Below are positions 21,785 through 34,849 of a stretch of 64,000 nucleotides of DNA, in pieces; position 1 is the first letter of the stretch; each line of letters begins with the position of its first letter. Source of the DNA: Pleurodeles waltl (lineage: Eukaryota; Chordata; Amphibia; Caudata; Salamandridae). The stretch covers positions 429,243,776-429,307,775 of the forward strand of contig NC_090442.1 of the NCBI RefSeq assembly GCF_031143425.1. The letters are read 5' to 3'. The translations under genes and the position numbers were made by a program. The notes below the pieces were generated by a model. It was given only the letters and a program-made list of their open reading frames with translations, had not been told where the DNA came from and ran no database searches.

Positions 21785-24774
21785 TGTAGGAGGCTGGCCT
21801 GGCTTATAGTGGGTACCTTGTAGTACTTACACCCTGTGCCAGGTCCAGTTATCCCTTATTAGTAGAATAGAGGTGTTTCTATTAGCTTAGGCTGATAGAA
21901 GGTAGCTATGGCAAAGCAGTTTAGGCTGAACTAGGAGACATGCAAAGCTCCTACTATACCACTTATATCATATAGCACAATATCATAAGAAAACACAATA
22001 TTCAGAGTTACTAAAAATAAAGGTACTAGTGACAATATGCCAAAAGTATCTCAGAGGATACCCTCACTTAGGAGGTAAGTAATATACACAACATATATGT
22101 ACACAAACCCAAAACAGGTAAGTAACAGTAAGAAAAGTAGTGCAAACAATGTAGAATCACATTAGGATGCATTAGGTAGACATAGGTCTAGGGCAACACA
22201 AACCATATACTCCAAAAGTGGAATGCAAATCACAAATGGACCCCAGACCTATGGGAGGTTGTAGAGGGTCGCTGGGACTGTAAGAAAACGGTAAGGGTGT
22301 CCAAGATACCCCACCCCAAGACCCTGAAAAGTAGGAGTAAAGTTACCCTACTACCCCAGAAAGACAGAATAGTCGTGATAGGGAATTCTGCAAGAACCAC
22401 AAGTACCAGCAAAACACTGAAGACGAATTCCTAGACCTGAGGACCGGTAAAGGAAGGGGACCAAGTCCAAGAGTCACTTAAGTGTCCAGGGGGGACAGGA
22501 GCCCACTAAACCCCGGATGAAGGTGCAAAAGGGCTGCCTCTGGGTGGAAGAAGCCAAAGATTCTGCAACAACGGAAGGTGCCAGGAACTTCCCCTTTGGT
22601 GAGAAGATGTCCCATGGCATGCTGGAGGTTGCAAAAGTGTTTTCACGCACAAATACCACAAACAAGCCTTGCTAGCTGCAAGAGTTGCAGTTGAGGATTT
22701 TGGGTGCTGCTGGGGACCAGGAAAGACTAGGATGTCGCCCCATGGAGGAGGATACAGAGGGGGTGCTCAGCAACCCAGAAAGCCCCCGTAAAAGCAGGCA
22801 GCACCTGCAGAAGTACCAGAACAGGCACTTAGAAGATCTGAGGACAGCAGTCGACTCAGAGTCACAAAGGAGGGTCCCACGATGTCAAAGTCCAACTCAG
22901 TGAGTTGGGCAATGCAGGACGGAGTGCTGGGGACACAGGCTAGGCTGTGCACCAAGGAAGTCCTGGAAAAGTGCACAGAAGCCGGAGCAGCTGCAAATCA
23001 CACAGTGCACAGGTTTGCTGTCTGGCGTGGGGAGGCAAGGACTTACCTCCACCAAATTTGGACAGAAGGGCCACTGGACTGTGGGAGACACTTGGACCCA
23101 GCTCCTGTGTTCCAGGGACCACGCTCGTCAGGATGAGTAGGGACCAAGAGGACCGGTGATGCAGAGGTTTGGTGCCTGCGTTGGCAGGGGGAAGATTCTG
23201 TCGACCCACGGGAGATTTCTTCTTGGCTTCCAGTGCAGGGTGAAGGAAGACAGCCCTCAGAGCATACACCACCAACAAACAGTCGAGAAAGCCGGCAGGA
23301 TGAGGCGCTATAATGTTGCTGGTAGTCGTCTTGCTTCTTTGTTGCGGTTATGCAGGCGTCCTGGACAAGTCAGCAGTGGATCCTTGGCAGAAGTCGAAGA
23401 GGAAAGTGCAGAGAAACTCTGGTGATCTCTTGCATTCATTATCTGAGGAATAGCCCTATCTTAGGAGCCTAAATAGCCAGAAAAGGAGGTTTGGCTACCA
23501 AGAAAGGAGGTTTGGCTACCAAGAGAGGTAAGCACCTATCAGGAGGGGTCTCTGACGTAACATGCTGGCACTGGCTACTCAGAGCAGTCCAGTGTGCCCC
23601 AACACCTCTGAATCCAAGATGGCAGAGGTCTGGGACACACTGGAGGAGCTCTGGGCACCTCCCCTGGGAGGTACTGATCAGGGGAGTGGTCACTCCCCTT
23701 TCCTTTGTCCAGTTTCACACCAGAACAGGGCTGGGGGATCCCTGAACCGATGTAGACTGGCTTATGCAGAGATGGGCACCATCTGTGCCCATCAAAGCAT
23801 TTCCAGAGGCTGGGGGAGGCTACTCCTCCCCAGCCCTTCACATCTATTTCCAAAGGGAGAGGGTGTAACACCCTCTCTCAGAGGAAATCCTTTGTTCTGC
23901 CTTCCTGGGACTGGGCTGCCCAGACCACAGGAGGGCAGAATCCTGTCTGAGGGATTGGCAGCAGCAACAGCTGCAGTGGAAACCCCAGAAAGGCAGTTTG
24001 GTAGTACCCGGGTACTGTGCTAGAGACCCGGGGGATCATGGAATTGTCCCCCCAATACCAGAACGGTATTGGGGGGACAATTCAATGATCTTAGACATGT
24101 TACATGACCATGTTCGGAGTTACCATTGTGACGCTACACATAGGTAGTGACCTATGTGCAGTGCTCACGTGTAATGGTGTACCCACACTTACGAAGTATT
24201 GGGAATTTGCCCTGAACAATGTGGGGGCACCATGGCAATTGCCAGGGTGCCCACACACTAAGTAACTTTGCACCTAACCTTCACCAAGTGTGGGTTAGAC
24301 ATATGGGTGACTTATAAGTTACTTATGTGCAGTGAAAAATGGCTGTGAAATAACATGGACGTTATTTCACTCAGGCTGCAGTGGCAGTCCTGTGAAACAA
24401 TTGTCTGAGCTCCCTATGGGTGGTAAAAGAAATGCTGCACCCCATAGGGATCTGCTGGAACCCCAATACCCTGGGTACCTAAGTGCCATATACAAGGGAA
24501 TTATATGGGTGTACCAGTGTGCCAATGAGAATTGGTAAAATTAGTCACTAGCCTGTAATTAAAATTTTAGAAAGCAGAGAGAGCATAAACACTGAGGTTC
24601 TGGTTAACCGAGCCTCAGTGATACAGTCAGCCACCACACAGGGAACACATACAGGGCATACATTATGAGCACTGGGGTCCTGTCTGCCAGGATCCCAGTC
24701 ACACATGGGCAAAAACAAACATACATACAGTGAAAATGGGGGTAACATGCCAGGCAAGATGGTACTTTCCTACA
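21785..24774. mobile_element. 2,990-bp LTR-like element, TGTAGGA...TCCTACA
   Basis: The ends TGTAGGAGG (21,785) and TTTCCTACA (24,774) are short inverted repeats with TG...CA termini. Flanking 5-mers are CTATA and CAATA (4 of 5 match). A perfect hairpin with 19-bp arms and a 5-nt loop lies at 24,041-24,083, and a 21-bp direct duplication at about 23,482-23,523. There are no protein domains. It could be a very large solo LTR or a non-autonomous LTR element. Only the termini, not a paired LTR, support the call. Confidence 0.55.
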
Positions 24775-26209
24775 CAATACAACAATATCTTTTGTAATAT
24801 CACTGGTAATCCTATATGTAATGTCATCAATTATGTAATTTGAGGTGATATCGGTGATGTCATCAGTGAAGCCACTTGAAATGTGACCTATAATGTAATG
24901 CGTGAGATCATGATGATGCACATTGCATGGCGAGGGTGCGATTTAAGGTTTGCATAGCACACCATATCTGGGAAATTTAAGTTGGTTTTATGTTGTGCAA
25001 CTGAGCCATAAGATCACTTTAATTGTGGTTTTTACTGTGAATCTACATTATTAACGTTTCACGAGAAAGAACAACCTGCACTCCGATGACGCACTACAAG
25101 ACACTTTTACTATTGGCATAGCAACTCCGATACGTTTCAGGTAGCAAGCGCCTTATTCCTATGTGTCACATTGCGGCACTTTAAAGAGAACCTTACTCAA
25201 AGCAGCCTATTCCACTTGTTAAGTAAAATCTAATTTATCTACAATGTTAGGATACCCTGTGAAAGTTGTACTCTGAAGTTGTATGTTGTATCACTCACAG
25301 TTATGTTTTTGCAAAGGAGGAAGAGCACTCTGAGGCTATGATCTCTTCCTCTCTAGTATTAGCAAGTTAATTGTTTTGATATATTCTAATTGTTTAGATT
25401 TTCAATGAGTGATTTTAAATTGAATTAAAGATCATAATGATGAATATCACCTAAAACTCATGTTGAATGTTTTGACAAATTGTAAAACATTTACCCTTCA
25501 ATGCAAGTCATTGTAGCAGAGGTAGACTGCAGCACATAATTTAATCCGATGAAACTAAGTGGATTTCAGAGTGTACTCTTCTATTGATAGCTAAGTAATA
25601 AGAACAGACAGTCTCGCTGAAAACCTTTACAATATGTGTCTACTTAACCATTTAGGACATATGTTTGCTGTTATGATAATGCAGCTAAATATTGAAACTG
25701 TCAGTGGCGTTTCTAGAAGTGAATTTCACAGGGGTACACATGGGGCCACCTACAAAGGCCAGTCATAAAGAGTGTACGTACATTTTTATATATGTTTGCT
25801 TAAAACTTTTAAATCAGACTTTGTATGTATGTCTGTATGTATCTTTAGTGAAAAATACATCTATATGTAGATACGAGCATAAATAGTCATATTCAAATAT
25901 TTTATGCAAATATAACATTGCTTTCAAGTAAAAGGTACTGGAACAAAGTAATATGTTTGACAAGATGCAGTGTCTGTTTTTTTCTGCGTAGCCTCCTGCC
26001 TCATTCCACAGTTATGTTGTTGGGTCACAAAGGGGTTCCTAGACAAATACTGCTCAGCCCCATCTGACCCCATCATACCCCTCCCAGAAAGAACACTGGA
26101 ACCCATACTGGAAAACTCGGGGCATCAAAGGGCCCACACACTACAAATGTGGTCACAAAAAATAGTTGCCATTTCTGTACCAAACATGTTGGATCACTAA
26201 ATTATTTTG
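24775..26209. other. Unassigned, with transposon scraps
   Basis: At about 25,060-25,160 there is a stretch resembling Penelope-type terminal sequence (GATACGTTTC, then an AAGCGCC block). CAGTGGCGTTTCTAG at 25,700 resembles a hAT-type terminus without a visible partner. Nothing else is recognised. Confidence 0.35.
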
Positions 26210-26570
26210 CAGATGGACGTATTTATAAATAGGCTGGAGGCCATCAAAAGGTCAATGGCCTGCTGAGATACACAGAACACCATTCCTGTTATCACCTTTA
26301 AATAATACACACATTTTCTGCAGTCTGCTTTCCTTAGAGGAAAAGTGGCTGCATTTAAAAAGAAAAGTTTTTTTTATTTACACATGTTTGAGAATTGGGA
26401 ATGGTCCGATGGACCACTGTCTATCTCCAGCACACTTTTTCTAACATTCAAAAAGGGACATTTTTAAGTGTGCTTTGAAGTGTGTGGAAGGATGGGTGGA
26501 AATAGGCTTACAAACATTGTTTATTATTATTTTACACATGGTGGTTTATTTCCGTTGCTTTTAAGTCAGA
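26210..26570. repeat. Hairpin-rich repeat related to HP5
   Basis: Contains palindromic blocks such as GGTCCGATGGACC (26,404-26,416), a pairing of TGCAGTCTGCTTTCC with a distal GTGGCTGCA, and a CAGCACACTTTTT/AAGTGTGCT pairing. A similar order (GTGGTCAATGGACCAC block with flanking A/T-rich arms) is found in HP5 near 36,970. Ends are unclear. Confidence 0.4.
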
Positions 26571-26621
26571 AATTAGAATGAACAGTCAGGGTTTTAGGTA
26601 TTGTTTCGATACTCAGCAAAT

Positions 26622-27600
26622 ATGTCTGATCAAGCGCTGGACAACACAGTGGAACGTATCCTTAACAAACTCACAGTGGGGAATTGAAGGTTAGAAGGTA
26701 TGGACACTAATATTTGAGTGTTAACAGCCGAAACCAAATCAATTCGCTCGGACATTGCGGGATTCAGAACCAAGTGGCAAGTCTGGAAGTTTGCATGGCA
26801 TCGACAGAGGATAGTCCTAAGGAAATTATGGACAGGGATAAAGAACTCTTATATTTTACCTAGCAAGGTCATTGACCTGGAAGATAGGAGCTGTAGGGAT
26901 AACATCAGCTTTTTTGGATTCCAGTGACACCTTGAAGGACCTGACTTGAAGTGCTTTCTCACGGCCACCCTCCTGACTCTCACGGGTCTCTCCTTTGACC
27001 CCCCCACTGGAACTGCAACAAGTGCACCGCATAGGTCCAGCACGCCAAGACCGCATGTCACAGCCTCACCCCATTATCACCTGTTTCCTGCAGCACAAAT
27101 AGGCGTGGCAACTTCTGTCAGCGGCTCGCACCAGCAATTTCTATGCCCTTGAGGGACACGAGATCCACATTGCAGCAGATTTCTCAAAGGAAACCAATGA
27201 CCGTCGAAAGTTGTTCTTGTCCCTCTATCCCCAACTACGCAAACTGGCTATTAAGTACAAGCTCTTTGAGCCGGCAAGGATGTGGATTACCAAAGATGGT
27301 ACATCTCGTTACTTATTTGATCTGGAGGATCTACGCCTTTTCTTTGCCACACTTGTCAACCCGAACATGGAACATGGAAATGGCACTAGTGAAGTCCTCT
27401 TCATCCCAGGAAGGCCACCCCACGTATCACCAACTCCTCCCCCGATCCAGGTAGTAGATGGCCCAGAGAAGCGGGGTCACATCACAGGGGGAGAGACCAC
27501 TAAAGGATATCAAAGCCACCAGGAGACAGGGACCAAGCGTTGCAAACGGTGGCCCACATTATTCAACTTCAAGATAGGGTCAAATCGAGGTCCCCCCTAA
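26622..27600 (+). pseudogene. L1 ORF1 remnant
   Basis: An ATG at 26,622 opens a short frame, then the sequence is recognisable in shifting frames. An RRM-like block DLEDRSCRDNISFFGF occurs near 26,872-26,925. The C-terminal domain at about 27,190-27,370 contains RRKLFLSLYPQLRKLAIKY and DLEDLRLFFATL. Frameshifts near 26,700 and 27,140 break it. It can only be a remnant of the RNA-binding ORF1p. Confidence 0.75.
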
Positions 27601-28199
27601 AGCCTGTCTCCTCCACTGTCAACATCAGTTGATGCTGTTGACAGTCTGCCTCACTAGCCCATTCCTATGCCTCATCATGGTGGATGATGGACAGAGGCCT
27701 CTGTTTGGCAGACTGTTAAGTACTTGTTTGCATGCCTACTACTATTTCGCTAATTGACTACTGAACACTGTGCTAACTTGTTCTGTTCAATGTAATATCA
27801 TAAGGGATGCTTACCAACAGATTGTTTCATGATATATGATTATGTTTTGTAGCATTGCATGCTGTGTGCTCCACATTGGTTATTGACTTTGCTTGTTGCC
27901 TTTGCTGGGTTTTATCTATCTATGACATGAGGTCACGCCATTTTTCCTTTCCTACCGTAGGAGTATTTCACACCCATGTCCTACCCCCCTACACTCTGAG
28001 GCAGACGCATGCTAGAATATGCTCAGGATTACCCAGAACCCCCACCACCTGCCTAGTGTCCGCTACAATTGGCCTTAATGACCTTCCTTTTCCTCCTCCC
28101 CCCTCGCCCAGCACAAGCATACACAAGATCTGTATGCCCTTGATGTTTGACCTGCCTCTCTGAAGGGGCTCCCTGTGGTGCATAGAGCACGGGCGCCTA

Positions 28200-30470
28200 C
28201 TTTCAGTGCACTTGCTACAGCTTGAGGCAGAGCAGGCGGTCTCGGCAATCCACTGTTCAGACAGCACAGTCCTCAGTAAACCACAAGAAATTTGCAGCCT
28301 TCTATAAGAAGCTATACACCCTGGAAATTATAGCTGATAGTGCCAGTGTGGAAGCCTTTCTGAATGGGGTACAACCCCCATGTTTGATGGACGAAGGACA
28401 GGCCCACCTGGAGGGTGAAATTAGCAAGCTCAAAATAGCACAGGCGATCGCTAGACTCCCATACCACAAGGCTCCGGGGGAGGATGGCTACCTGGAGGAG
28501 TTTTGTAAATGACAGGGGAAGAGGCAGTGGACACCCTCAATGCTGGGTTCCAAGAGGCCAAACAATTAGGCTCCTTAGGTTCTATTTCCAACAGAGCAGT
28601 AATTGTGGTCATCCCAAAACCAGGGAGGGACCCCCTCCAATCAGCAATTACAGATCAGTCTCGCTCCTCAACGTGGATATTAAGATCCTTGCCAGTGTAC
28701 TGGTGGCATATCTCCGCAAAGTCATCCCCTCACTAATATACAACACCCAGGTGGGATTTGTGCCAGGACGCGCTGCTAGAAATCACATACGTACCCTGTC
28801 ACACATCCTGTGGATGGCAAAGAATATGCAGGATGAAGCCCTGGCATTGTCCATTGACACTGAAAACGCATTCAACTGCATTGAATGGGGTTTATCTCTT
28901 TGCAGAATTACAGCACGTTGGATTGGGCGAACAGTTCATTGCCAAGGTTTGATTGTTGTACGACAACCCGACGGCTCAGGTTAACTGTGAAGGCTTCCTG
29001 TCCAATCCTTTTCCAGTTCAGAGGGGAACACAGCAGGTTTTCCAGCTCTCTGCCCTCCTATGTCTCTTAGCACTGGAACCATTGGCGGCTATAATCCGCC
29101 ATTCACCTCATCTGACAGGGACACTGCTTTACTTTAACTTTACAGTCTTGTCCGGCTACAAAGTGAACTGGGGTAAGTGTGAAGCGCTCCCCTATCCCGC
29201 ATCACCACACAAGCTACCATTCAAAGGCTATCCCTTTCGGTGGGTATAGTTGCACCTCAACTATTTAGGAATACTCATCAATCAGGGATTAGAATGCATG
29301 ATACCTGACAACCTGGACCCCCTCATTGCCCATATGTTGATGGACTTTGACAAGTGGTCACACCTGGGGCTTTCGATGTGGGGCAGGGAACAAGCAGTAA
29401 GAATGGTCATGCTTCCATGCTTCACATATGTACTGGGCATGTTTCCCTCCAGGTTCCCTTAATGATGCTCCGCCGCACTGATGAGCGAATATGGTCCTTT
29501 GTCTGAGGATCCTCCTGCCCAAATTTGGCCTATGCCAAACTTTTAGCACGTCGCTCCTGCGGGGGCCTAGGACTCCCTTCAGTGGAACACTATGCCCTGG
29601 CTCTTCACCTGTCACAGCTGTCATGTATGATGCCCAAAATGCCGGATCTGCCCCAATGGGTACTTACTAAACTATGCATTCTTTCCAGTGGCCCTTGGTT
29701 TGGATCCTTGTACAAGGGTGATCAGTCCTGCATGCACCTTCGAAACACAATGCTCCAGGCCATGCAAAATGCAAAATGCATGGAGCAAAGCACACTGCCT
29801 TATCTGTGTTTCTCCATGCCTCCACAAGCTTGCTCCCCTGTGGGATAATAGCGGTCTATGCATTGGAGGGACTCCTCTACAATGGGACCAATGCAGCAAG
29901 ACGGGGATCATTAGTCTGTACCAAATCCTAGTCTTCGGCGACCTCAAGTCCTTTAGACAATTGCAAGAGTATGTTGGCCTATGGGCCTCCCAGGAATGGC
30001 AGCGCCTACAGTTGCAGCACTGCTTAAGAAATTGCCTGAGACCAAAACCATGGATGCTGCAGGCCTCCCAAGACTGTCATATCTCAAGACATGGGATAGC
30101 AGTAGCAGTTATGTCAGGCTTTCTGGAGCTCCTAGCGTGTCACCTTTACTCACAGCCCCTCCTCTCTGCTCTCCAGACCAAGTGGCAAAACCGACTCCAG
30201 ATTAAAGTAGAGAAGGAAGACTGGCCCCATATTCTGCAATCCCTCAATAGGGGCACACGGGAAGCCAGTCTGAAATTCTGTCTTTTTAAGATGATTCATG
30301 ATTGGCACTGGACGCCTCCTAAATTGCATAAAGCTGGCCTCCTGCCACACTCGAATTGTTGACAATGCCCGGCCACCTATTGCGACTTAACCCATGTACC
30401 TTATGAGTGTCCCTCAGTTCAAACCCTCTGGCGAGGGTCGGGGCTACATGAGAGACAGTGATGTTGCTGC
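28200..30470 (+). pseudogene. L1 ORF2 remnant lacking endonuclease and YADD
   Basis: No endonuclease motif is found between ORF1 and the first RT-proximal block (KKFAAFYKKLYT at about 28,285). The RT blocks HKAPGEDGYLEEF, VDIKILA, GFVPGRAARNH and a DTENAFNCIEWG block follow in different frames. After LEPLAAIIRHSP (about 29,095) the sequence jumps to the GYKVNWGKCEALP block, so the YADD segment is deleted near 29,135. A zinc-knuckle trace (C-x2-type cysteines, then H-x4-C) lies at about 30,362-30,412. The copy is inactive. Confidence 0.8.
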
Positions 30471-31285
30471 CCATGCCCCTGACCCAGGCCTACATAATCC
30501 TCCATGATATGGAAGACTTGGCAACTTTCTCTTGATCGTAAATACGACTCTTGCACACACCTTTAGCCATTGCTAAAATCTGTATCCTTCACCAATGGCG
30601 CTTCACTTCCCCACCCTCACCAGATGTCTGGACTGTGGCAATAACCCAAACTGCAGCCCACAACCTGGTCATCTATAATCTCCAGGACCAGTCATCTATC
30701 TTTCTAAAAGTATGGGTGCCATTCCTTCAAGACGTACCTTGTCATGCTATGCCCAGTGACACCCTGTAACCTATTAAGTTTAGTAGATGGACTCGCAATA
30801 CTCCACCTCTCTCTCCCTTTTGCTCTCTCCTCTCTCCCCCCTCTTTTCTATGTCTCTCCCCTTTGGAACGCATTTTACCCAACATGATTTTATCAGATCC
30901 ATTACATGGTTTAGTGCTACTCCCTATCGTTTTGGCTCATACCTTGTTACCCTACGCTATCCAATGTCTTCCTGTCATCCTGCAGTTCACTCTTTTATTG
31001 GACAGGAGACTCTAATGTCTACTCCTTTTTCCTTTTCATCTACCAACGGCCATCCATGCTCATGACACATATCTCCCTGGATCCAAACTTGCCCCTTCAC
31101 CACCTTTTTCCCCCTTTTTCCAGACTCTTATCTCACTTTTGCTCCTTTTGTCCTAGATAGATGATTATTTCCCTTTGGAATGTTTTACTGTAATATCTTC
31201 TCATTTGCTTACCATGTTGTTCCGTATCACGGTACGCATGTTCTATTCACTAAATAAAGATTTGCAAAACACAAAAATAATACAT

Positions 31286-32390
31286 TTAGGAAGAGCACCT
31301 GGACTAGAATACAACACTTGGTAAAAATAAAGCACAATAAATACAGATGAAGTTACTCATGAATAATGTACCCATTAAAATGAAAAAAGTTATTCATAAA
31401 TGTAATTACATTTATAAAAAAGCAAGACAGTCACTGATGAGAGACCTAGTAAGATGGGCTTCAAAGCATAAACCATATAGAGACCCACAGGATAATAGGG
31501 CAAAGTTTTTGATGTCTTCCAAGATGGTTAAACCAAGCTCTTCATTGGAAATATAAGACAAACAGCTATGGGGTAGGGCGAGCAAAGGTCTACAAAAGCT
31601 GTTGTCCCCTGTTTGAATTTTGGCAGCCAGTCTTTACATAGCCCTATATAGCCCCAAATACCTTCCCATAGTTAGCAATTGAAACAGATCTGCTGTTATA
31701 GATATCGATCATCGGTTTAATGAGCTGCAAGCCCACTTTTGAAAAATCACAAACTGATCCTATTGATTTAACAAATTGTTGTTTCCTGCTAGTCATTAAA
31801 CTGTATCAAATCAAGGAGCAATGACAACTATCCCAAAATAAGAAAAATAATCCACCCTCGAAATAGTCCTCTTAATAGGCGTACTAAGGTAGTACCCAAG
31901 TCAGGCTGATTCAAGAACAAAAAAAGAACCAATCAGTTCTGTTAAGGCTATTAGAAGTTTGCACCACGAGGGTCAGCATACAGAAAGACCAGAATGGGAT
32001 GCCAATTTAAGTTTTATAGGTCTTGTTCATGTGCCAACGAAATAAAAAGAAATGGGATGAGGATGCAACCCATGTGCATTTCACAACCAAGTTTAAAAGA
32101 ATTAGCACATTCATCCCCATCCCCGTAATCTAATCCTGATAGACACAGTTGAGTGCAGCTGACATTAAAAATATACAATATCCAAATCAATAAAGAGGGA
32201 GTCCATTGTGATCCACAACTTAGATCCCTATTCATATGTTGTGGGAAGAGAACTCTGTAGCAGCAACAGCAACAGAGTTTTCTCCCTGCCAACACAGTGG
32301 CCCACCCACACAAATTAATTTCGAGTGGAGAGAATACTTTGTCATCATGGCCAAATCCCTCTGAAGGCCCTGGGGAATAAGGACCATCAG
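31286..32390. other. Unassigned intergenic DNA
   Basis: No gene or family recognised. The A/T-rich frame at 31,347-31,556 has no known motif. Confidence 0.4.
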
Positions 32391-32447
32391 AGAAATGGCT
32401 ACATATCTACCCACCCAATTTAGATGGGTGAACATGTAGCCATTTCT
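32391..32447. repeat. Hairpin with 14-bp perfect arms
   Basis: AGAAATGGCTACAT at 32,391-32,404 is complementary to 32,434-32,447. An inner CACCCA/TGGGTG pairing extends the stem. It lies just upstream of the LINE remnant. Confidence 0.75.
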
Positions 32448-32479
32448 TACTGTTTCTCACCGCCAGGCAGAACCTGGCA

Positions 32480-33880
32480 GTGAAGGACAGTAAAACTGTA
32501 GTAATGCCAAAGTCAACGCTCTACTCAAAAAAACCAAAGATGCCCCTGAAGACCTCACAAACTACCATCCTAGGTCATAGAGAAGATAGTAAACAAACAG
32601 CTGTCTCACTTCCTGGAGGACAACAACATACTCAACGTCTCCCAGTCTGGATTCTGCAAAAACCACAGCACAGAGACCGCCCTCATCACCTGCACAGACG
32701 ACATCAGGACCAGACTGGACAAGGGCAAAACTGTCGCCCTCATCCTCCAAGACCTCTTCACAGCATTCAACACCGTATGCCACCAAGCCCTTCGCACACG
32801 TCTCTTCGATGCCGGAATTCGCCACAAAGCCCTGGACTGGCTCACCTCCTTCCTCTCCGAAAGAACCCAAAGAGTTTGCCTCCCTCCTTTCTGGACTACT
32901 GCCACCAAGACCATCAGTGGGGTCCACCAAGGATCCTCTCTCAGCCCCACCCTTTTCAATATCTACATGGCTCCACTCGCCAGCATCATTCGCCCCCATG
33001 GCCTCAACATCATTTTATATGTGCTAACAACACCCAGCTCATCAACTCCCTCACGAAGAACCCATCTACTGCCAAGAATAACCTACACACCGGACTCCTC
33101 GCCATCGCCAACTGGATGACAGCAAGCCACCTCAAACTGAACTCAGAAAAAAACAAGATCATCATCTTTGGTCCCAACAAGACAGCATGGAACGACTCAT
33201 GGTGGCCGACCATCCTAGGACCACCCCCAACACCCACCACCCACGCAGGCAATCTCAGCATCATACTTGGCTCCTCTCTCTCCATGACTCAGCAAATCAA
33301 CACCTTATCATCCTCCTGCTTCAACACTCTCTGCATGCTACGCAAGACTTTCGAATGGATTCCCCTAGAAACAAGAAGAACAGTCATTCACACCTTCATA
33401 AGCAGCAGACTGGACTACAGCAATGCCCTTGATGCAGGGACCACAGCCACACTTCAGAGAAAACCCCAGCACATCCAGAACGCAGCCGCACATCTCACCC
33501 TCAACCTCCCTCGCCACGAACACATCTCCGCCCACCTCAGATCCCTACACTGCCTGCCCATCAACAAAAGGATCATCTTAAAAATCCTAATCCATGCTCT
33601 CAAAGCGGACCGGTCTACCTCAACGAATGCATCAACTTCCACAACCCAACTCGACAGCTCCGCTCCGCCAACCTCGCCCTCTCAACAGACCCCTGCATCC
33701 AACGCACCACCTCTGGCGGCAGATCCTTCACCCACCTCACCGCCAAGACCTGCAACTCCCTCCCCATCAACCTACGCAAGACCCAGGACTGCCTAACTTT
33801 CAGAAAGCACCTCCAAACTTGTCTTTTTGAGCAGTAACCCTCCCCACCGCCCTAGCGCCTTGAAACCCTCATGTCAAGGG
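32480..33880 (+). pseudogene. CR1/L2-type LINE reverse transcriptase remnant
   Basis: This is the C-terminal half of a non-LTR RT. Between about 32,590 and 33,010 one frame gives recognisable RT blocks, including a NHSTETALI block, FTAFNTVCHQ in place of the usual AAFDTV, and GVHQGSSLSPTLFN. Near 33,010-33,040 the frame changes and the catalytic box has become CANN instead of YADD. From 33,060 to 33,600 the second frame carries NWMTASHLKLNSEK, then an L-G-x-x-L-D-like strand, SRLDYSNAL, IQNAAAHL and the LRSLHCLPI block. A third frame (to about 33,835) holds the usual NSLPINLRK-type terminus. There is no endonuclease, so the copy is 5'-truncated and dead. Confidence 0.82.
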
Positions 33881-33885
33881 CACCA

Positions 33886-34190
33886 TGATTTATTTCCTTA
33901 ACAAAAAGAAAATCCTGAAATGGGATTTTCTTTTTGTAAAGAAAAAAGAAATACTCTGTGCTACAGGGCAGCATACTGCTAACATAGTACCGTGGCACAG
34001 AGTAAAATGCACTGGCAGGAACTGCAGTGATGGCGTTTCCGGTCTCTCCACCAACGTAATTTACCCCATCACCATTGTAGAACAGCAAGCCGTCCTCCTT
34101 GATATAAATCTGGGCCTTAGTTCTGTTCACCTGGTTGAAGGCAGAACTCAAATCCATAATGGCCAGGTGAACAACTTTGTTTAGCTGCAG
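33886..34190. repeat. Hairpin-rich block, candidate polyhairpin element
   Basis: Three successive hairpins occur: 33,901-33,937 (15-bp perfect arms ACAAAAAGAAAATCC), about 33,953-34,002 (CTCTGTG/CACAGAG), and 34,125-34,172 (10-bp arms GTTCACCTGG). The left side begins AGGGCACCATGATTTATT. A matching right terminus and a target duplication were not established. Confidence 0.5.
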
Positions 34191-34849
34191 TGTACTTATT
34201 TACCAATAGCTACAGATTAAGAAATTGTTTAGTAGTACCTACGCCGGTCTAAAACTATGTAGCAGGCCCAAAAGTAAGTTATTTTCCTTCGCCCATTTAT
34301 TCATACTAGCACTCCGGGCAACTGTTACCACTGAATCTATGCAGGAGATGAACCGGTCATCTTCAACACCTTTATTGTACACGTACAATTAGTGAATTAG
34401 ACCAGGACTCAGGAGATTAGAACTGCAGGCTGTGTTAAGCATGTTATGATAAGAGGAGTCAATCTGACCCCAGACTTCCTGAAAAAAAAAATGCAATATA
34501 ATTTGGAGAAAGAAAGTTATTAGAGAAATCAAGGACTTTGATATTATCATTTAAAAAACGGGATATCTAAAAGTCATCCTGAATCATCACGTTAGTGGTA
34601 GATTTGGAATCCTTTTCCAAGAAAAGGAAGGGTTAATATTCTTGTAAAGTTGCCACTACATTTGACTTCAGACACCTTTTATAGCTTGCCTCAAGCGTCC
34701 TCCCTTAAAGTGAATTTCTATGACTTCAGTGTATTTTTATAGTTTGATTTACAAGCCACTACTTCATAGGAGTGCAGTTTTTTGTTTTTGTTTAAAGCAC
34801 TCAAATTATTACAATGCGCATTTCTGCAGATCAAATCACTTGACACCTT
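34191..34849. other. Unassigned AT-rich DNA
   Basis: No recognisable gene or family. Confidence 0.4.

Larger units (their letters stand above)
26622..31285 (+). mobile_element. Decayed L1, plus strand
   Basis: ORF1 remnants are followed by ORF2 RT, linker and zinc-knuckle remnants in the usual L1 order, ending with an AATAAA at about 31,252 and an A-rich tail near 31,265-31,285. Many frameshifts and stops are present, and two internal deletions remove functional blocks (see sub-features). No target duplication was found. Confidence 0.85.

Noticed and set aside
23562..24023. 153-codon frame in the 3-kb LTR-like element
   Set aside because: Other overlapping frames of similar length exist on both strands, composition is ordinary, and there is no domain; not supported as coding.
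25060..25160. Hammerhead-like motif on the minus strand (TGAAACGTATC preceded by a GGCGC stem)
   Set aside because: The invariant CTGANGA strand reads GGAATAA and stem III does not close. At best it is an old Penelope-type fragment.
32480..33796. 438-codon open frame read as one protein
   Set aside because: Its first 180 codons are an out-of-frame reading of RT sequence (Gln/His/Pro-rich). Only the part after about 33,050 is in the LINE frame. It is a fortuitous join, not a gene.
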